From: Branchiostoma floridae | Lineage: Eukaryota > Chordata > Leptocardii > Amphioxiformes > Branchiostomatidae | DNA: 64,000 nt | Assembly (NCBI RefSeq): GCF_000003815.2 | Contig: NC_049993.1 | Coordinates: 8,540,675 to 8,604,674 of the forward strand | Direction: 5' to 3' | In this document: in pieces, positions 31,961-46,900 of the stretch | Layout of the letters: every line of letters starts with the position of its first letter | How positions within the stretch are numbered: position 1 is the first letter of the stretch | Program-made: the position numbers and the translations under genes | The notes under the pieces: generated by a model | What the model was told of the DNA's origin: nothing | Seen by the model: the letters and a program-made list of their open reading frames with translations, nothing else | Databases searched by the model: none

Positions 31961-33663
31961 TTTTGTTTACCGTACACAATGGCTGACTAAAAAGCTATGG
32001 GACTGATGATGATGACCGTACAGTATCAAGAGATTTGATTTGCAGGCATTACTGAAACCTGTAATCTTTTCAGCTACCTTCTTTGCTCATGTTAAGTCTG
32101 GTGTGTTCTTTTTATTAAGGTTTGTTGCCTTTCTAGTTGTGGATTCAAATATCATATACTAGTATTCCAATAATTTCTGTGAGTCTCGAGAGAAATGATA
32201 TCCCTAACCCTTACCATATTTCACTACTACGGTAAGAACAAAAAACAACACCACGACAAGTTTATGTTCATGATTTCAACCATTCTGTTGGAATTTTTAT
32301 TGAACGTTGGGGCGTCCTCTCCGGGACACGTATTCCACAACTGGCATGAAATTGCGACATTACACCATCCAGCGTGAAAACACAGCAAATAAAAGATCAT
32401 TATGACACCAAAACATACAGAGAGCGAGAGAGAAGTCAGCTGAACTGTAGTGTAGTACTGTCACTGAAGTACCTTCCGTGATTATCACACATGAAATTGC
32501 ATATCATACAATGTGCAAATACACGGAAAAATCTCACCAAAAAAATACTTGGTTTCTCCCTACTCAATACCTGGCTAGCATGCAGTTTACACACATATGT
32601 AAATTGTTTATATATAATACATTACTATGTATAACACATGTACAGGAGTATCCATCCTTCTGGCTATTCTAACACATACATTCTATCAATACAATTGCTA
32701 TTGTCATTATCTTGACATAGATTAAACTGTCATACATTCTGACGTTCTGTTTCAATAGCGAAACCGTTTGTTGGGTTTGGACCAACAAGATTCCAGTCTT
32801 CGGTTACACAGTCTGTAGAATACTAATCCAGGCAGCAGTTTGTACTTTAAATGAATTCCAACCTACCTAAGAAGGGTATGTACCATTTACAGTTGGGAGT
32901 TGTGTGATATGTACATTGGATTGTAGTTCCATCTTGGTATCATTTACAACTATTGTTTGGTGCGACCAGCAAGATAGCAGATGCATTATTACAGCTTAGG
33001 GGCATTCGGCTAATACAAGCTCAGCCAGAGAACTTGCGTCACTGGGATAACTTGTGATATCAGCATTGCCCACATAACAAGCTCACAGGAAAAAAGCAAG
33101 GGAAAACCCTTCAGGTTTCGAAAGGTTGTCCACCCTTTACTCGGGGAGGGGCACACCTTTGACATTTTGGCCATTCACAACTGCTGCATCGCTGGTCGCT
33201 ACCGACAGAATAACACTGTTTAATGCCTCAACCTGTACGGCTTTGAAGCAGGTGCCCATGACAGACATACTGTGTGCGTGCAAGAGTATGTTAGCGAGAG
33301 TTCTCTCCAGTCTATGACTATGTACCATGTGGCATATTGAAGGGGGAGGGAAAACCATGGTCCTGGCACTATAAGCCCATTGCAATTAGCAATATTTTTT
33401 TCTATTTCTGGTAGTTGTTGATTGTGCCTTTCCTGAATAAATAGCAATATTTCAATGGCTGGATCTGAAGTTACCATCCGAAGACAAAGCTTAGAGTGCC
33501 ACCCCTCCAACAACAATATGCCAGTCCTAGAGTTTGCTAGAAGTGCAGTTTCTACTACATTCAGTCCGTATATGGATGTTCTAACCTTTCCCAAGAGTAG
33601 GTTATGAGTCGTCATACAAGTCTCTAAAACATCTACTGTACCAGGAGTCTGAATCACAAGTCT
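31961..33663. other. No gene seen
   Basis: AT-rich sequence without recognisable exons, repeats or RNA genes; a possible minus-strand AATAAA occurs near 32298. It may include distal 3' sequence of MIDN. Confidence 0.5.
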
Positions 33664-34709
33664 TTTATTTCATTTCTCTCTCGAGTGGAGGTATTTTCAA
33701 AAGGAGGCAGTGGAGGTATTTGTACAAGTAAGTACAACAGTCAAGATGAAGACATGATTTGAGAGGATTCTGTATAAATGCAGCATGACATGTATTCCTG
33801 ATAAATAACAAAATGTGATGATCACTGTGTATTAACATTACAGCACACCAATGTATGCAAAAAGAAAAAGCATAAACAAAGTGACATACAAAAAAATGTT
33901 AAGTCTTATATATGAGTCACAGAACAGAAAAGTACCAGGACTTAAATTTATACAAACCAGGTTAATTCAAGATTTACCTAACAGACAGTTTGTTTCTGAT
34001 CTGCAGGGCTAATTACAGCACACATTAGAGGTAGCCAGCAAAAGTGACAAGTTGTGCAAGACGCACAGTGGATTCTGGGTAAGTATTTACATTTGCATGT
34101 CGTCCATGATGGTGTATTTTCTTGTTATTTGTATCCGTGGTAACAACCTAGCGCGGGGGCCAGGGTTTAAGTCGTTTCATTGGTAGCCACAGTGGGCTGA
34201 GTTAGCCACAAGGGACTGGGAACATTGCAAATGTCAAGCAACGATTCTGGTTATCGGTGTCAGAATGCATCGCCTATTATACTCACAACTTCTACAACAA
34301 GCACTAGTACAAGGGGGCTAAGACCGCTGCACTACCATTCATCTCACTAAATGTAAACCTCAAGCTAGCTTACACCCCATCTCTGACTAAAACGTCATCA
34401 TACCACACAAAAGTCAATTGGTCCATATTTTCGATCCACCCCAAGACTAGAGGTCACATACTGCTTTATCTGTTAGTGGTTTATCACCCACCTAGTGCAG
34501 TGCAAAGGGACTTGCTCAGTAACCACAATGCCACAGCCCTTTAACCACACTCACCAAGTGACCCTTGACCCAAAGGTCAACAGTTCAAGTTTGAATTGCA
34601 GGCAAGCAACACCCAATGGCATCAACTTGAGTTGTCAGGCAAGTAGGGTTGCAACAACCAACTCGGTCAAGCCAGTCAAGAAAACGTCAAACAGTTTGAT
34701 GCTATCCGT
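33664..34709 (-). other. MIDN: Probable MIDN 3' untranslated region
   Basis: Follows the MIDN stop codon. The minus strand has AATAAA at 33669-33664 and, about 135 bp before it, TTATTTATC (33809-33801), close to the AU-rich nonamer found in unstable mRNAs. The extent is inferred; no transcript evidence. Confidence 0.35.
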
Positions 34710-34990
34710 TCAAGCGAAGACGTATTCCGGGTTGATCTTGGGGTAGCCGTTGCTATCGGACGCCGCCACGGAGCTCTCAATGTCCATGTCTACGGACGCG
34801 CCGGAGTCGCTACTACTGCTGCCCGTGCTGTCTGACCGTGAGGATTTCCGCCCGCTGGTCCAGTAGGGCGTGCGCTGCTCGCGGCGGGCCTTGCGTCGGA
34901 GCCGGGTCTGCTGCATCAGGAGCTGCAGCTGCTCGACCTTCCCTCTCGTGGCACGATTCTCCTCGTCCATGTGAGCCGCGCTGACCTCAG
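34710..34990 (-). CDS. MIDN: MIDN last exon (C-terminal helix)
   Basis: Acceptor CCCCCCAG, phase 1 in; [39 protein letters not shown], an acidic/Ser tail and NPEYVFA, TGA at 34712-34710. The amphipathic basic helix is the proteasome-binding part in vertebrate midnolin. Confidence 0.94.
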
Positions 34991-37900
34991 CTGGGGGGAA
35001 ACACGAGAGATGGGAGTGTTATCGTCACATTTGTGTTTCAAAAGTTGTATTCATCATCATCAATGTCAAAACGTCAACACAACACAAATCCACTACAGTC
35101 CTTCCTTGTGCGGCCTAACATAGCTGGAATTCTCTGAGTCTGACAAGCGAACACAGCCAACCAACATCAAAACACAGGAGATGCAAGTGTTATCATCACA
35201 TTTGTGTTTCAAAAGTTGTATTCATTATCAATCAATGTCAGAACGTTAACACAACACATCCAACACAAATCCTTTCTCCTACAGCCTAACACAGCTGGAA
35301 TTCACAGCCAACACACCAAGAAATGCTTCACTCGATCAATAACTGGAAGTTGAGGTGACGTGGAAAAAAAATTCACTACATTTTGAAAATATGATTATGA
35401 AATGTAAAACTTTCCATGACATGAGACTCCTAAGTAAGGGCTACTAAGGTTTCATATTACAGTTTTCATAAAACTATGTATATTTCATTTTGGTCCTCAA
35501 AAGAGTGCCCCCATGGCCTGCACCCAGTATTTATCTTTGGCCAATGTATTGACTCTGCATCAGTTACAGCCACCATGGACAAAACATTGGCAAGCCAAAT
35601 TTGTCTTCTCCTGGTTTTATAAAAGGACATTGTCAACAACACACTATACAGTAAACCATCCACAGGAAGTGTGGAGTTACATCATGCGCTGTTGACAGAG
35701 CTAAATGTCTATCCTGTTGACGACCATACAAGCCTGCGGCTTATTTCCTATTATGTTCAGCACTATCCAAGAATTATTACTGCTGAGCAAAGTTCACAAG
35801 GTGTAGCCGAACGATATGAATGTAATCCACCATTCTGAACCTATGCCTCCCTTTCCTAACATTTTTTTTTGTGGTGAAAATGTATAAGCTATAACGAATG
35901 ATGCAAAATCTAGTGCTCTAATCAGCTTATAGCTACACCGATGATGATAAATCTTAGTTTTAATCAGATTGTTTAATAATACTAATAGCCAGCCTGTCTA
36001 CAGAATATATAGGTGGTGGGACATATCTTTTTCCTACTGTGTCATCAACAAAACATGGGGAACCCCTACTCTTTGGCAGCATCATCCCGATACATTAACG
36101 CTTTCCACTGCAAGCCCTCCTTTTGCGAAGAAGTATCTGCATGTAATATCCCTAGGAGCCCTTCTGGGCACTTCTACCGGCGAGCGGCCCTCATTTGACA
36201 TTCTCACCACTGTACGCCACTGCAACATGACCATATAAGGCAAGCGCTGCGCTGCAACTAATGCCCTACAAGGAGAGAACTTTCATTCATAGCGGCGTGT
36301 GCAGAGGCCCCCGTGTTTTAGCCTGGAGTAGTGGTGCCGTTTCGGGAATACCGTATATAACGTTATATCTATGACAAATGGCTGTGCCGCTATAAGCACT
36401 ACAAAGGCTTCTAATACTGTGCTGCCAATCAATTTTGCAGGGGAGGATGGAATAACAGACATCTAACTCTGGTGCTATCCTATCAAGGGTAGAACACGAA
36501 ACCACTCAAAAATATTTTCTGAAGCTAATCTGATTGTTTCTACACACTAATGTGTAGTGCACTGGGACTATGACTTTCTCTCTCAGGATTGACAAAACAG
36601 GTTGCAACACATCTTTGATGCCACTGTAGAAATTTCACCTTTTTGTACCCCTACGTAGCATTGCTTACACAAAACATAGCAACATCCATCAAAACGGAAT
36701 TAAAATCAACATGGGGTACGTTGAATATTCCTGCGTGGCCTGACACAAACTTAACGCAAAATCCTTTGACAAGTTATGGATTTGTTTCTTCTATTTTGGG
36801 TACTTCCTCTACAAAAAAGCTGCCACTTCTATTTGAATATTCTTGACTGACAACATCATCCTGCAAATCAGGTGGAATTCTGCTTCTATTTTGGGGTACT
36901 TCCTCTACCAAAGTTGTCATTCCTACTTCCCTGTACATGTGGGCGGTTGAAGGATTTACAGATCACTGACTCGTCCCATACCTTAAGAAGGGATCTCCTC
37001 TGCCTATTCCTGGGTCTAACCTGATTGAATGAAATGGCAGCATGAATGGAGGGCGTGGGCGGGGGGAGCCATTGAGGTGCCAGCTTTGCATCTTAAAGTA
37101 ATGTTCACAGTCATGAGCAACCGGCCGTCAATCTATTTTGGGCCCGGCGATATTCCCTGTGATTGAGAGATGGGCCCGTCATAGGATGGGGAATGAGGAG
37201 AGTGGGTGGATAGGGTTGAGCACTGTTTATGGCTGCCTATTTCCACAGGGTGCTGAAGAGCAACCCCGTGACTTCATCAGAATGAGCCATGAATGCCAAA
37301 ACGCTCTCCATGTCCATGAATGGAGGGGAGTAACGGCAAATTTGTCTGCAACAAACATATATGGGCATTGTGTAGATTCTACCGAGTTCCTTGGGTTTCT
37401 GAAAAAAAGTGGCCAAATAGGGTGTATAATTTGTTGGAGAAAGTTGCCAACAATAGAGATATATGTCAGCACATTATTTCCTTAATTGGCCATTTTTTTC
37501 ATCTACCTAAGATGAGACTAGGGATGGAGGAAAAGCTAGGAGCAGGAATGGTTCATAGCAAAGAAACCATTGCCAGTCACATATTCAGCAAAGCTGTTAT
37601 GATGACACAGCTGCACAGTGATGCATACATGAAGGCAAAGGGGGGCGCGTAAATTATACGGGCCAATAATGAGCAGCATTTTACGTCATTGAGCAAAGAT
37701 GAGACGACACACGACCACTAGAACCAGCAGATAAAATCTCATCTTCCAAGATTTCTTGCTCAACTTCAGTTCTGCCCGGCCGGAAGTTGAGCACCTGCCA
37801 AGGGACCCCATCTGCGCAAGTCTGATACGCTTTGCAAATAGATCGGGGAATCGACCTCTCAGTACGGAGTTCTACCTCACTGATGGATGAGGGAAACCCT

Positions 37901-40900
37901 ATGAATGAAATGTGGGGGAGGACAAGATAACTGACAACAACTATGTTTTCCAATTTCCAGAGAGCACTGACCTACAATTTCATTTCTGGGGGCCCTCAAA
38001 GGTGAAATTTGATGGGGAGATTTATGATGGGCAGCCAATACCAATAGGAAGGTCTATTTTTAGAAATACAAGGCAGAAATGTATGAGAGAGGTTGGCTGT
38101 GTTTGACAAATGTCAAGAAACAATAAGATGCATTTGCTTTCTTCTAACTTCTATTTGTATACTATGGAGACAAATACCAATGGCAAGGCCTACTTCCAGA
38201 AATACTATACAATGTGGGATTGTTGAACTTTATTTCAAGAGAGGTTGGCTGTATTGGCTATCTTTTTAGACTCCTTGTCTACTGTCCAAAAAAAACTTAT
38301 GCTTCAAGTTCAACCTATTGAAGTTTCAATCTGTGGACTACAGTTTCCTTTCATGCCTTGTTCTATGAAGACCAATTCTGTAACATACAGGAGATGTTGT
38401 TGGCTGTGTTCTCTATCTTTGGCTGTGTCNNNNNNNNNNNNNNNNNNNNNNNNNNNNNNNNNNNNNNNNNNNNNNNNNNNNNNNNNNNNNNNNNNNNNNN
38501 NNNNNNNNNNNNNNNNNNNNNNNNNNNNNGAGGACGAGGTGGTGGTGTCGGTTTCCGGGGTCTGGCCGTGGTCGTCTCTGGCGCCGGTGGTTCGCTAGAC
38601 AGAGTACCGCCGGGTCCGAAGGAAAATCGCTGTGTTGCCCCCAAGAGGTCGTTGAGGATGTGCAAGATGGTGTTGATGTCTCTCCGAGGTCTACCCTGGT
38701 CATCTTGAAGGGAAGGACTCAACGTGCCTAGGGACAGGGACAGGAGATATTAGGCTCATCCCAAGTTAAACGTTGTGTTGAGAGTCTAACTCACATATTC
38801 TTCTATTCAGTCCATTCATATTTCTTTTTGAATTTATCAATGATTTTCAAGTCTCAACATGTTGTCTGTACTACTATGAGAATTATGTTTTGAAAATTGT
38901 TACAGGTAGAGACAAACTCACCAGAAAATGTCCCTGAGTAGATGCCTGGTCCATGATTCTTGATGCTCTCGATGAATGCACCCTGCTTCGAGGAAGATGA
39001 CTTCTGTGAAATCAAAGGTGAATAGTAGTTAGTTACTATAGTCGTGAAAAGTGTTCTCAGATGCAAGCTTGACATGTGCTCATGGTCCCATAGATTTTGA
39101 TACCTGGTATTACAGCAGATTCTATGTACCTGCATCAGAAGATGACCTCTTTGAAAAGCATCTATACAACCAGTATGTACAACCTATTCAAAAGGATTTG
39201 AATTAAAATCAAAGGATTTGAATTAAAATGTACAGAAGAGTAGTTACCTGTTGTGATCCAGAAGAAGACGAAGAAGAAGATGATGATGACGAAGAAGAGG
39301 AAGAAGATGATGAAGATGCTGCTGACGATGCAAACGATGATGGTGCGAAGTTCTTGGACGGATGATGGCGCGATGACAACGGTGGTGTGGCAGTGGTCGA
39401 AGTGGCTGTAGCAGCAGAGCTGGAGGAGGATGATTTGCTATTGGTTGTTGCGAAACGTTTGTGCGCTGCACCCTGGTTGGCTGGCTGGTGGCTGGCGGGG
39501 ATCTGGTGAGCCGCGAGCTGCAGCTGCACGAACATCATGTGGTCGCCGACTCTCAGCGCCAGGGTCAGGGGGGACCGGCCAGACAGGAAGTCATTCACCT
39601 GGACAGAGACAAGAACAGAGGACATGGTCAGCACTTTGTAGCCATATATAGTATTATGTTGTACAGAAAAACAGCTAACATTATCATATATGTACATAAC
39701 ATTTGTTGCCAATATTCGGGGAGAACCGAAGAACCCAACACAGCTATGAAAGCGTCCTGTTTCACCTCAGTCGAGGATCATAGCTTTACCATTACCTTAC
39801 AGGTGCTCGCCACTCGAATAATTGAGAAGATCCCAAGTACTGTACAAGTACTAGTAAGTAATTTACTTTCATACAAATACAACTTTGCATTTATACTAGG
39901 AGTTTTTAATTTGTGTGATCTAGTATCTGCCCATGTGCCTTTTTCAGGAATAACCCATATACTGTTGTGATGCACTGCTTGCCATGTGACATGATGCGAT
40001 ATAACCCAGTTTTGATATGACCCAGTTTTCTTAGTCTCCTTCGGGCTCCTTTGATGGACTGAAAAGTACATGTACAAGAAATTGACCAAATATGGCATTG
40101 GGGATTACCATATTTGGTTTGCCCCCTACGTGGCCAATTTCCACTACTGTTCAGTCCAAAGCCAGGGGGGTCAGGGGGAGACTAGATATTTTCCCAGGAC
40201 AGTCATGATGATGCTGCATTTGGTGATACTAATGCAAAACACCACCTCAGAATATAGGTAGGTCACCTCTGTAGTCCCCCACGTTCACGTTTTATGAACA
40301 GCCATGTAAAACTGAGCGTTTGGCGCCCCCAGCTCTTCCCAAAATAAATCTACACTGCCTTTCATGAGATGTGGAGGGATTTCCACGCCGAGGATGCCCA
40401 TTTATGGACATCCAACTGGCGTGCGGTAATGGGGAACTTATTCAAGATTACAGTCTCCTCCTACTTGTGGTATTACTCTGGGGGCATCACTGCTTCAGAT
40501 GATGACTCAAGCGAGGGAAGCCCAAAGCACTATTTTCCAGTAGGAGGGTTTTCTTTGATAAAAGTCATTTGCATTTGCTGGTCGACCGGAAGTATAGCTC
40601 GTGCTACACTTTGTAGTTGTGGCATGGTCGGGCTTTGAACTGGGAGGCATAAGGCAGTCAGATTTCTCTGTAGACTGTCTTTGTTCATCCAGTGGTTGTG
40701 AAAGAAATGCTGTGGCCATCTTCTGACCTTTTATCGGACATGTAGTTATTTCCCAAGCTACCGTTTGGATGGGTACATTACATGATGAGACCCTGACTGC
40801 CTTCATTGTATCATGTACAGCACAATGCTATAACCATATGATAGAGCAGAATGCTTATAAAATATTGCAGTTGTTAATTCTTGCCTACTTATATGTATCT

Positions 40901-43900
40901 AAACAAGCACTCCCAAATGAGCTTTCCTGTATATGCAATGATGCATTATTAGGCTAGCCATTCTATCAAAGGGAATCCATGAAGCCAGTGATATGAGTAG
41001 GGGGAATTACAAATGTATAAAAGACACTGTTCCCAATGGTGACTACTGCAGCAATGGCTTACCCCCACCTAAGCCCCCTATGTAATCACAGAGGGCCCAG
41101 TGCGGTACTCCAGGCAAGCTTCGTCGTATCTGTGCATGCCTGTTTTGCACAAAGGCAAATACTCAGCTGGACCAACTGGGTGTGGGAGGCCACCCCGAAT
41201 AATTGCACCCCGAACCAAGGACGAGATGCCCTTCCATTTTTCCAGTTATTCAGCCGAGACTCCCATTCCCATGTGGAATACACTGGACAATTTGCCCTGT
41301 CAGAACACCGGATTTCGTCCTGAGACAATGCAGTTGCCGACTTGAGCAAATCACAGAAAAACAGACATTTCCGTTGTTGCAAGACAGTTTGCACTGGGGC
41401 AACCTTCCCTTTGAAGTAACTCTATCCAATGCCACTTATCTGGCTTCTATATTCTTAGCTGTGTACAGGAGTAGAAAAAGTCGTAATATTTCTTCAAATC
41501 TTTCAACATATGCATTATACAAGGCAGACCAAAGTCCTGAGTCAATATGGCATGTAACATTGAAAAATGGGCACGGACACAACAGTGACAATACACCACA
41601 AATACGTCTCCCCCGTATATGCAAAAGAGTTGCCTGTGAACTTTCCATTAATCAATGCTGAGTGAAGAAAATATATTTGATCAATGCAGGGGCCGGTCCC
41701 CCTGGCCGACCTGTCGAAGTAGGCAAACATTCCCTGCAATGTTTGAAAGAAAACGCCCTCGGTGTTGACTTTCCCGAGCAGTGTGTGCCGACAGCAGCAG
41801 CTTTGTACGGACCAGAATATTTTCTAGAAACACCGTTCTTTTTTCCCGGTAATGAGTGTGTGATTATGCCGGCAAATTGCCTTCTTTGATATGCATGTTA
41901 CCTTGGAGTCATTTTGTTTTTCTTTGATGGGATTTGTGCATGGTATTGAGCTAGCGTCTGAGATCGTCCCGTTTGAAGACAAAAATGGTCGAAGGTTTTG
42001 TTTGTGCAAGTAAAATCCGCCCGGACAAGGCTTGCAATGGCGACATCTGCACATTGAATGACATCACAAATAGTATTACTTCGCGAGTGTGAAGCTCTCC
42101 CTCCTCGTTCTTTGTGATGCATACATGATGTTACAAACCGGTTCACTTTTAATTACATGCCGACTATTATTGTGGGGTTTCCCGTTCAAATCTGTCGAAC
42201 TTATATTGTTGCTCTCCGGTGCAAATACCATTGTTTCTAACACCTTCTTCCTCCTGTGTTTTGACTTTTGTTCCTGTTTTGGGTGGGAAAGGGGTAGCTG
42301 TAATAGTGCGGTCTCACGGGAGCAGATCAACAGGGGCGACTGAAACACGTCAGGACGTGGACTCACTTCATGCGCGACGAAAATCCATTTTTGACGGATT
42401 AACACAACCACGGGGTATTAATACTATTTATTGATAAGAGGGAGATAAAGGGAGGAAAGTTTCCTCGCCCATATTTTAATATTTTAGCGTGCGACCGATT
42501 CGGGTTGTTCAAACGAGCTTTCTCACGGCTGGGGTGCGTATGTAGATGACCCGACAGGTCAAACACAGGGCTCGCTGACATATGTTGCTTTCATTCAAAT
42601 TTACATTCAACATGAATTGTGCAAAGATGAGAAAGTCTCTTTCCCTTTGTGAAGTGTGTACGGAGTATAAAAAACGGCAAAGTTTTTGTATGGTGTATTT
42701 TCAAAAATATATACTGCGTGCATTTTTACATCCCATGTGCAGGGAGAATTTCTTCCGCGACTGTTTAAAAAATCAACACGATTATAATCGCACCTCCCCT
42801 TTCACACTATNNNNNNNNNNNNNNNNNNNNNNNNNNNNNNNNNNNNNNNNNNNNNNNNNNNNNNNNNNNNNNNNNNNNNNNNNNNNNNNNNNNNNNNNNN
42901 NNNNNNNNNNNNNNNNNNNNNNNNNNNNNNNNNNNNNNNNNNNNNNNNNNNNNNNNNNNNNNNNNNNNNNNNNNNNNNNNNNNNNNNNNNNNNNNNNNNN
43001 NNNNNNNNNNNNNNNNNNNNNNNNNNNNNNNNNNNNNNNNNNNNNNNNNNNNNNNNNNNNNNNNNNNNNNNNNNNNNNNNNNNNNNNNNNNNNNNNNNNN
43101 NNNNNNNNNNNNNNNNNNNNNNNNNNNNNNNNNNNNNNNNNNNNNNNNNNNNNNNNNNNNNNNNNNNNNNNNNNNNNNNNNNNNNNNNNNNNNNNNNNNN
43201 NNNNNNNNNNNNNNNNNNNNNNNNNNNNNNNNNNNNNNNNNNNNNNNNNNNNNNNNNNNNNNNNNNNNNNNNNNNNNNNNNNNNNNNNNNNNNNNNNNNN
43301 NNNNNNNNNNNNNNNNNNNNNNNNNNNNNNNNNNNNNNNAAAGCTGCAAAGAATGGGCGACGTCAGCTTTTCTACCCACTGAGAGAGGGGTCTTATTATC
43401 TTACTATGCCTCCATATTTGAGAGCGCAGCCCATATTTGACATGAAAGCCGGCCGCAAAGTTTTACCCCAGTCCCTGGAGACGACAGCTAAACTGCAGAT
43501 CAAATACTGGCAGCCGTCAATCTCGCCCCGGTTTTGAATAGAAAACAGCGTTTGTCACTTTGTGGGAAAGACAACAAATGCCCTGGCTGCGGGACGTGGC
43601 GGAATATTGCATGCAGATGCCCCAACATCGACCCCTTGCGTTTTTAGCTGAAGCTTTTGTGTATAAGTTCACCCTGGTCTGACCCCCTCTTTACGATGTT
43701 TTGGTGGGGAGGGGGGTAGCAAAGATAAGTATCGTGACGAATGAGGCTGTGGTTCTTTGCCCCGTCTTGTTATGTGACGGTTCTTTGGTTTAGAAAATTG
43801 TTCAATAGAATGTGCAGACCAAAGCACGCAGTTTGCAGCATTGTGGTACACTTCAAACCGACAGATGTTAGCGTTACTATACGGTCACGACCTTAGTATT

Positions 43901-46900
43901 GGGGCCCCGGTCCTTGATCGCGAGAGATGAATTTTGCCTGGCCCAAAAAGCGGACGTTTGGTTTGGTTTGGAAGAAAACTTTTGTGTGTCTGCACGGTTG
44001 GTTTGGTGTACCTTCGGCACGTGATTCGGGGGGTAAAGCTGACTCCCCGGGAGGACCCACCCTCCCCCGCACCAGGTACGCCCGGGGCCTTCGCGGAAGC
44101 CCCCCCCCCCCCCCATACACCACATTCTTTCTGAAAAAAAAAATGCAGCTTCACCTGACTTCCTTACCAGAAAACTTTCGTAGCAGCTAGCTTCAGGACT
44201 CCAGGGCAAACAGAAAGCCTTCAATCTATTACTCTAAAGCAAAGACATGATTTTTTTTTTCTTTCCAAGTCTAATGAAGCAAGCTCTCGAGCCTGGCAAC
44301 CTGGGCAGTCGGTCAACAAATCCGGAGGGCGCGGGCAGGGAAAAGCCATTTACGTTGTCTGTATAGAGCTTGTCCAGCTAGCGATTACAAGGGTGCAGCT
44401 GCCCCCTGAATGCCACAGCCCTCCCCCAGTCCTTTTCAGGGGACGTGTCTAGGCCTGTCAACTGATTACCTGGCGTGGCAATTGTTACAGAATGCAGGTG
44501 ACGAGTCCCGAAGGGTTGCAACATTTTGGACATTTGGAAGAAGGGAACATGTCTGAAAATTAGCGACCCGAGACGCGTTGGGTTTACCTAAGCTGGAGCC
44601 CTGACTGACCTCGTCCCGCGGACTAAAGGATATATACACGCCCGACGCTAGACGCAAATATCCCATCGCCCATAGGCGCCTGTTGGTGATGCTAACACAG
44701 CTGATCAGCTGGTTTGCATCACATGCCTGCGGTGAGAGGCACAGGGGTGTTTCCAAAAAGGACACACCAAAAATCACCAGACGCGCTACGTGAGGCTTCG
44801 TAGCTTCATCCAACATTACAAGGAAAAAAGAGGAGTGTCTACAATTTATGACCTTTCTTTCACTAATTGACACGGTGAGGTCAAGTGTCTACACCCTCTA
44901 GGGCCATGCCGTGCCTCGGGATCCTGTCGGAGGGTGGGTCCACCTGAATCTTTAATCTAACATTTTCCNNNNNNNNNNNNNNNNNNNNNNNNNNNNNNNN
45001 NNNNNNNNNNNNNNNNNNNNNNNNNNNNNNNNNNNNNNNNNNNNNNNNNNNNNNNNNNNNNNNNNNNNCCGCGGACTAAGGATATATACACGCCCGACGC
45101 TAGACGCAAATATCCCATCGCCCATAGGCGCCTGTTGGTGATGCTAACACAGCTGATCAGCTGGTTTGCATCACATGCCTGCGGTGAGAGGCACAGGGGT
45201 GTTTCCAAAAAGGACACACCAAAAATCACCAGACGCGCTACGTGAGGCTTCGTAGCTTCATCCAACATTTACAAGGAAAAAAGAGGAGTGTCTACAATTT
45301 ATTGACCTTTCTTTCAATAATTGACACGGTGAGGTCAAGTGTCTACACCCTCTAGGGCCTTGCCGGTGCCTCGGGATCGTTTTGGAGGGTTGGGTCCACC
45401 TGAATTCTTTAATCTAACATTTTCCGAATACTTTATGGGGAGGCAGTGCCTTAAATCGACCCCGCTGCATCAAACATGCGACCCCCTTTCACAGGCGTGT
45501 GCCTGACTTTGCTTTCACGACTTATCAAAAAAAGTTAATTCCATTTCGGTCGCGTTATTGCAACTTGTCGAGGTCTGAAAGTACGACATTTGCAGTTACT
45601 CACTCCTAATGGTGAAGGTTTGGTTGCAGGTACATTGACGTCCTCCTGAATGCATGACGTGCCCAGCTTCGATCTATAACTATTTCAAGCTATTACCGCG
45701 GCATTGGCACTAAACGTTTTGGCAAATCGAGCGGGGGCAAGGTGACTCCGTTGTTGGAATTCTAAAAGCACACACATCTGAAAACGGGCTTGCAGTTTGG
45801 TTCCGTTGTTCACTTTCAACTTTGCACACAGTTTCGTCCGTATCGAAAGCGTGACTAGATCGAATCAGCTAAACACGGTTTTCAGGCAGAGGATTGCATG
45901 CATAAAAAGCCATTGGACCATCCCCATACCAATGCATGACACATTGGAAACTCCCTCAGTCATTGGAAACTCCCCGAAAACCTAAACATACTACAGTGGT
46001 TTAGAGGACCGAAATACACGACCAGAAACGCCACGCAACATATATAGTATCGTTCCTTTTCTGGGATGGGGTTGAAAGGTGGTCCAGGCGACCCTTTGCG
46101 GGGGTGAGTCTCAATAAACATTGTGTACAAAGGCTGTAATGGATTTCTGCCAACCCAGCTGATTTCTGTGGCCCTGAGCCGTCCACCCCCGGGCCTTGCC
46201 CCGAACAATGGGCAGCTCCGTCTCTCAGGGATCACCTGGTCGGTCTTCCGGTGTGTTTCCGACCCGCTCAGTTATTATCGCGGCTTATGGAACGGACGTC
46301 AGGCATCGCATTATCCGTAATAACACCGTGTTGTCACTCAGAGTCTCCCGGCAAACTCCGCTTGTTTACTCTTTGAACGCTGCCCACGCTGATTTTAATC
46401 TCTTTTTCATATTTGTATACAGGTCCCTATAACTATACTAAAACTGAATTAATAAGAGTCGAGCTAGAGAGGCGTCCTTGACAACGTTGGTCCACCCCAT
46501 TCCACAGCAGTCAGTACCCTCCCCACCCCTTCCCATAGCTGTCTGTCTGTGTGTTCGGGAGGTTACTCGCGGTTACATTCCTTCCGGTTTTGGGCCTGCA
46601 GCTAGCTAGTCTCCAAGCAGATGTTGGTGGGAAAGATTGTGACCTTCTTATCATACTAGTATGCACTTCTTTCCGCTATCCCCACCAGATGATGGCAAGG
46701 AAACGGGGCCATATGATAAGGTGGTCCAATCTTGCCCACTAACCTCTGCTTGGATGGTATCTACCATCAATGAAACATTGTAAAAAGGTGCGTCACGTTA
46801 GCTATTTTCCTAGCTGACACTGACGGAAAGGAAATGTTTCAGCGAAAAAGAACTTTTCCCTTGCATCAGACAGTTGTGTGTGTTTCTAATCTAAAAACGT

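Noticed and set aside
38245..38722. Open frames spanning the 100-N gap
   Set aside because: They are artefacts of translating N; only the minus frame that continues MIDN exon 6 is real, and only to 38530.
39461..39970. 169-codon plus-strand open frame
   Set aside because: Antisense shadow of MIDN exon 4.
42582..43382. 266- and 190-codon frames over the 529-N gap
   Set aside because: Almost entirely N.
44466..44873. 135-codon minus-strand open frame, repeated at 44957-45268
   Set aside because: The repetition comes from the assembly duplicate, not from selection on a protein; no known motif.
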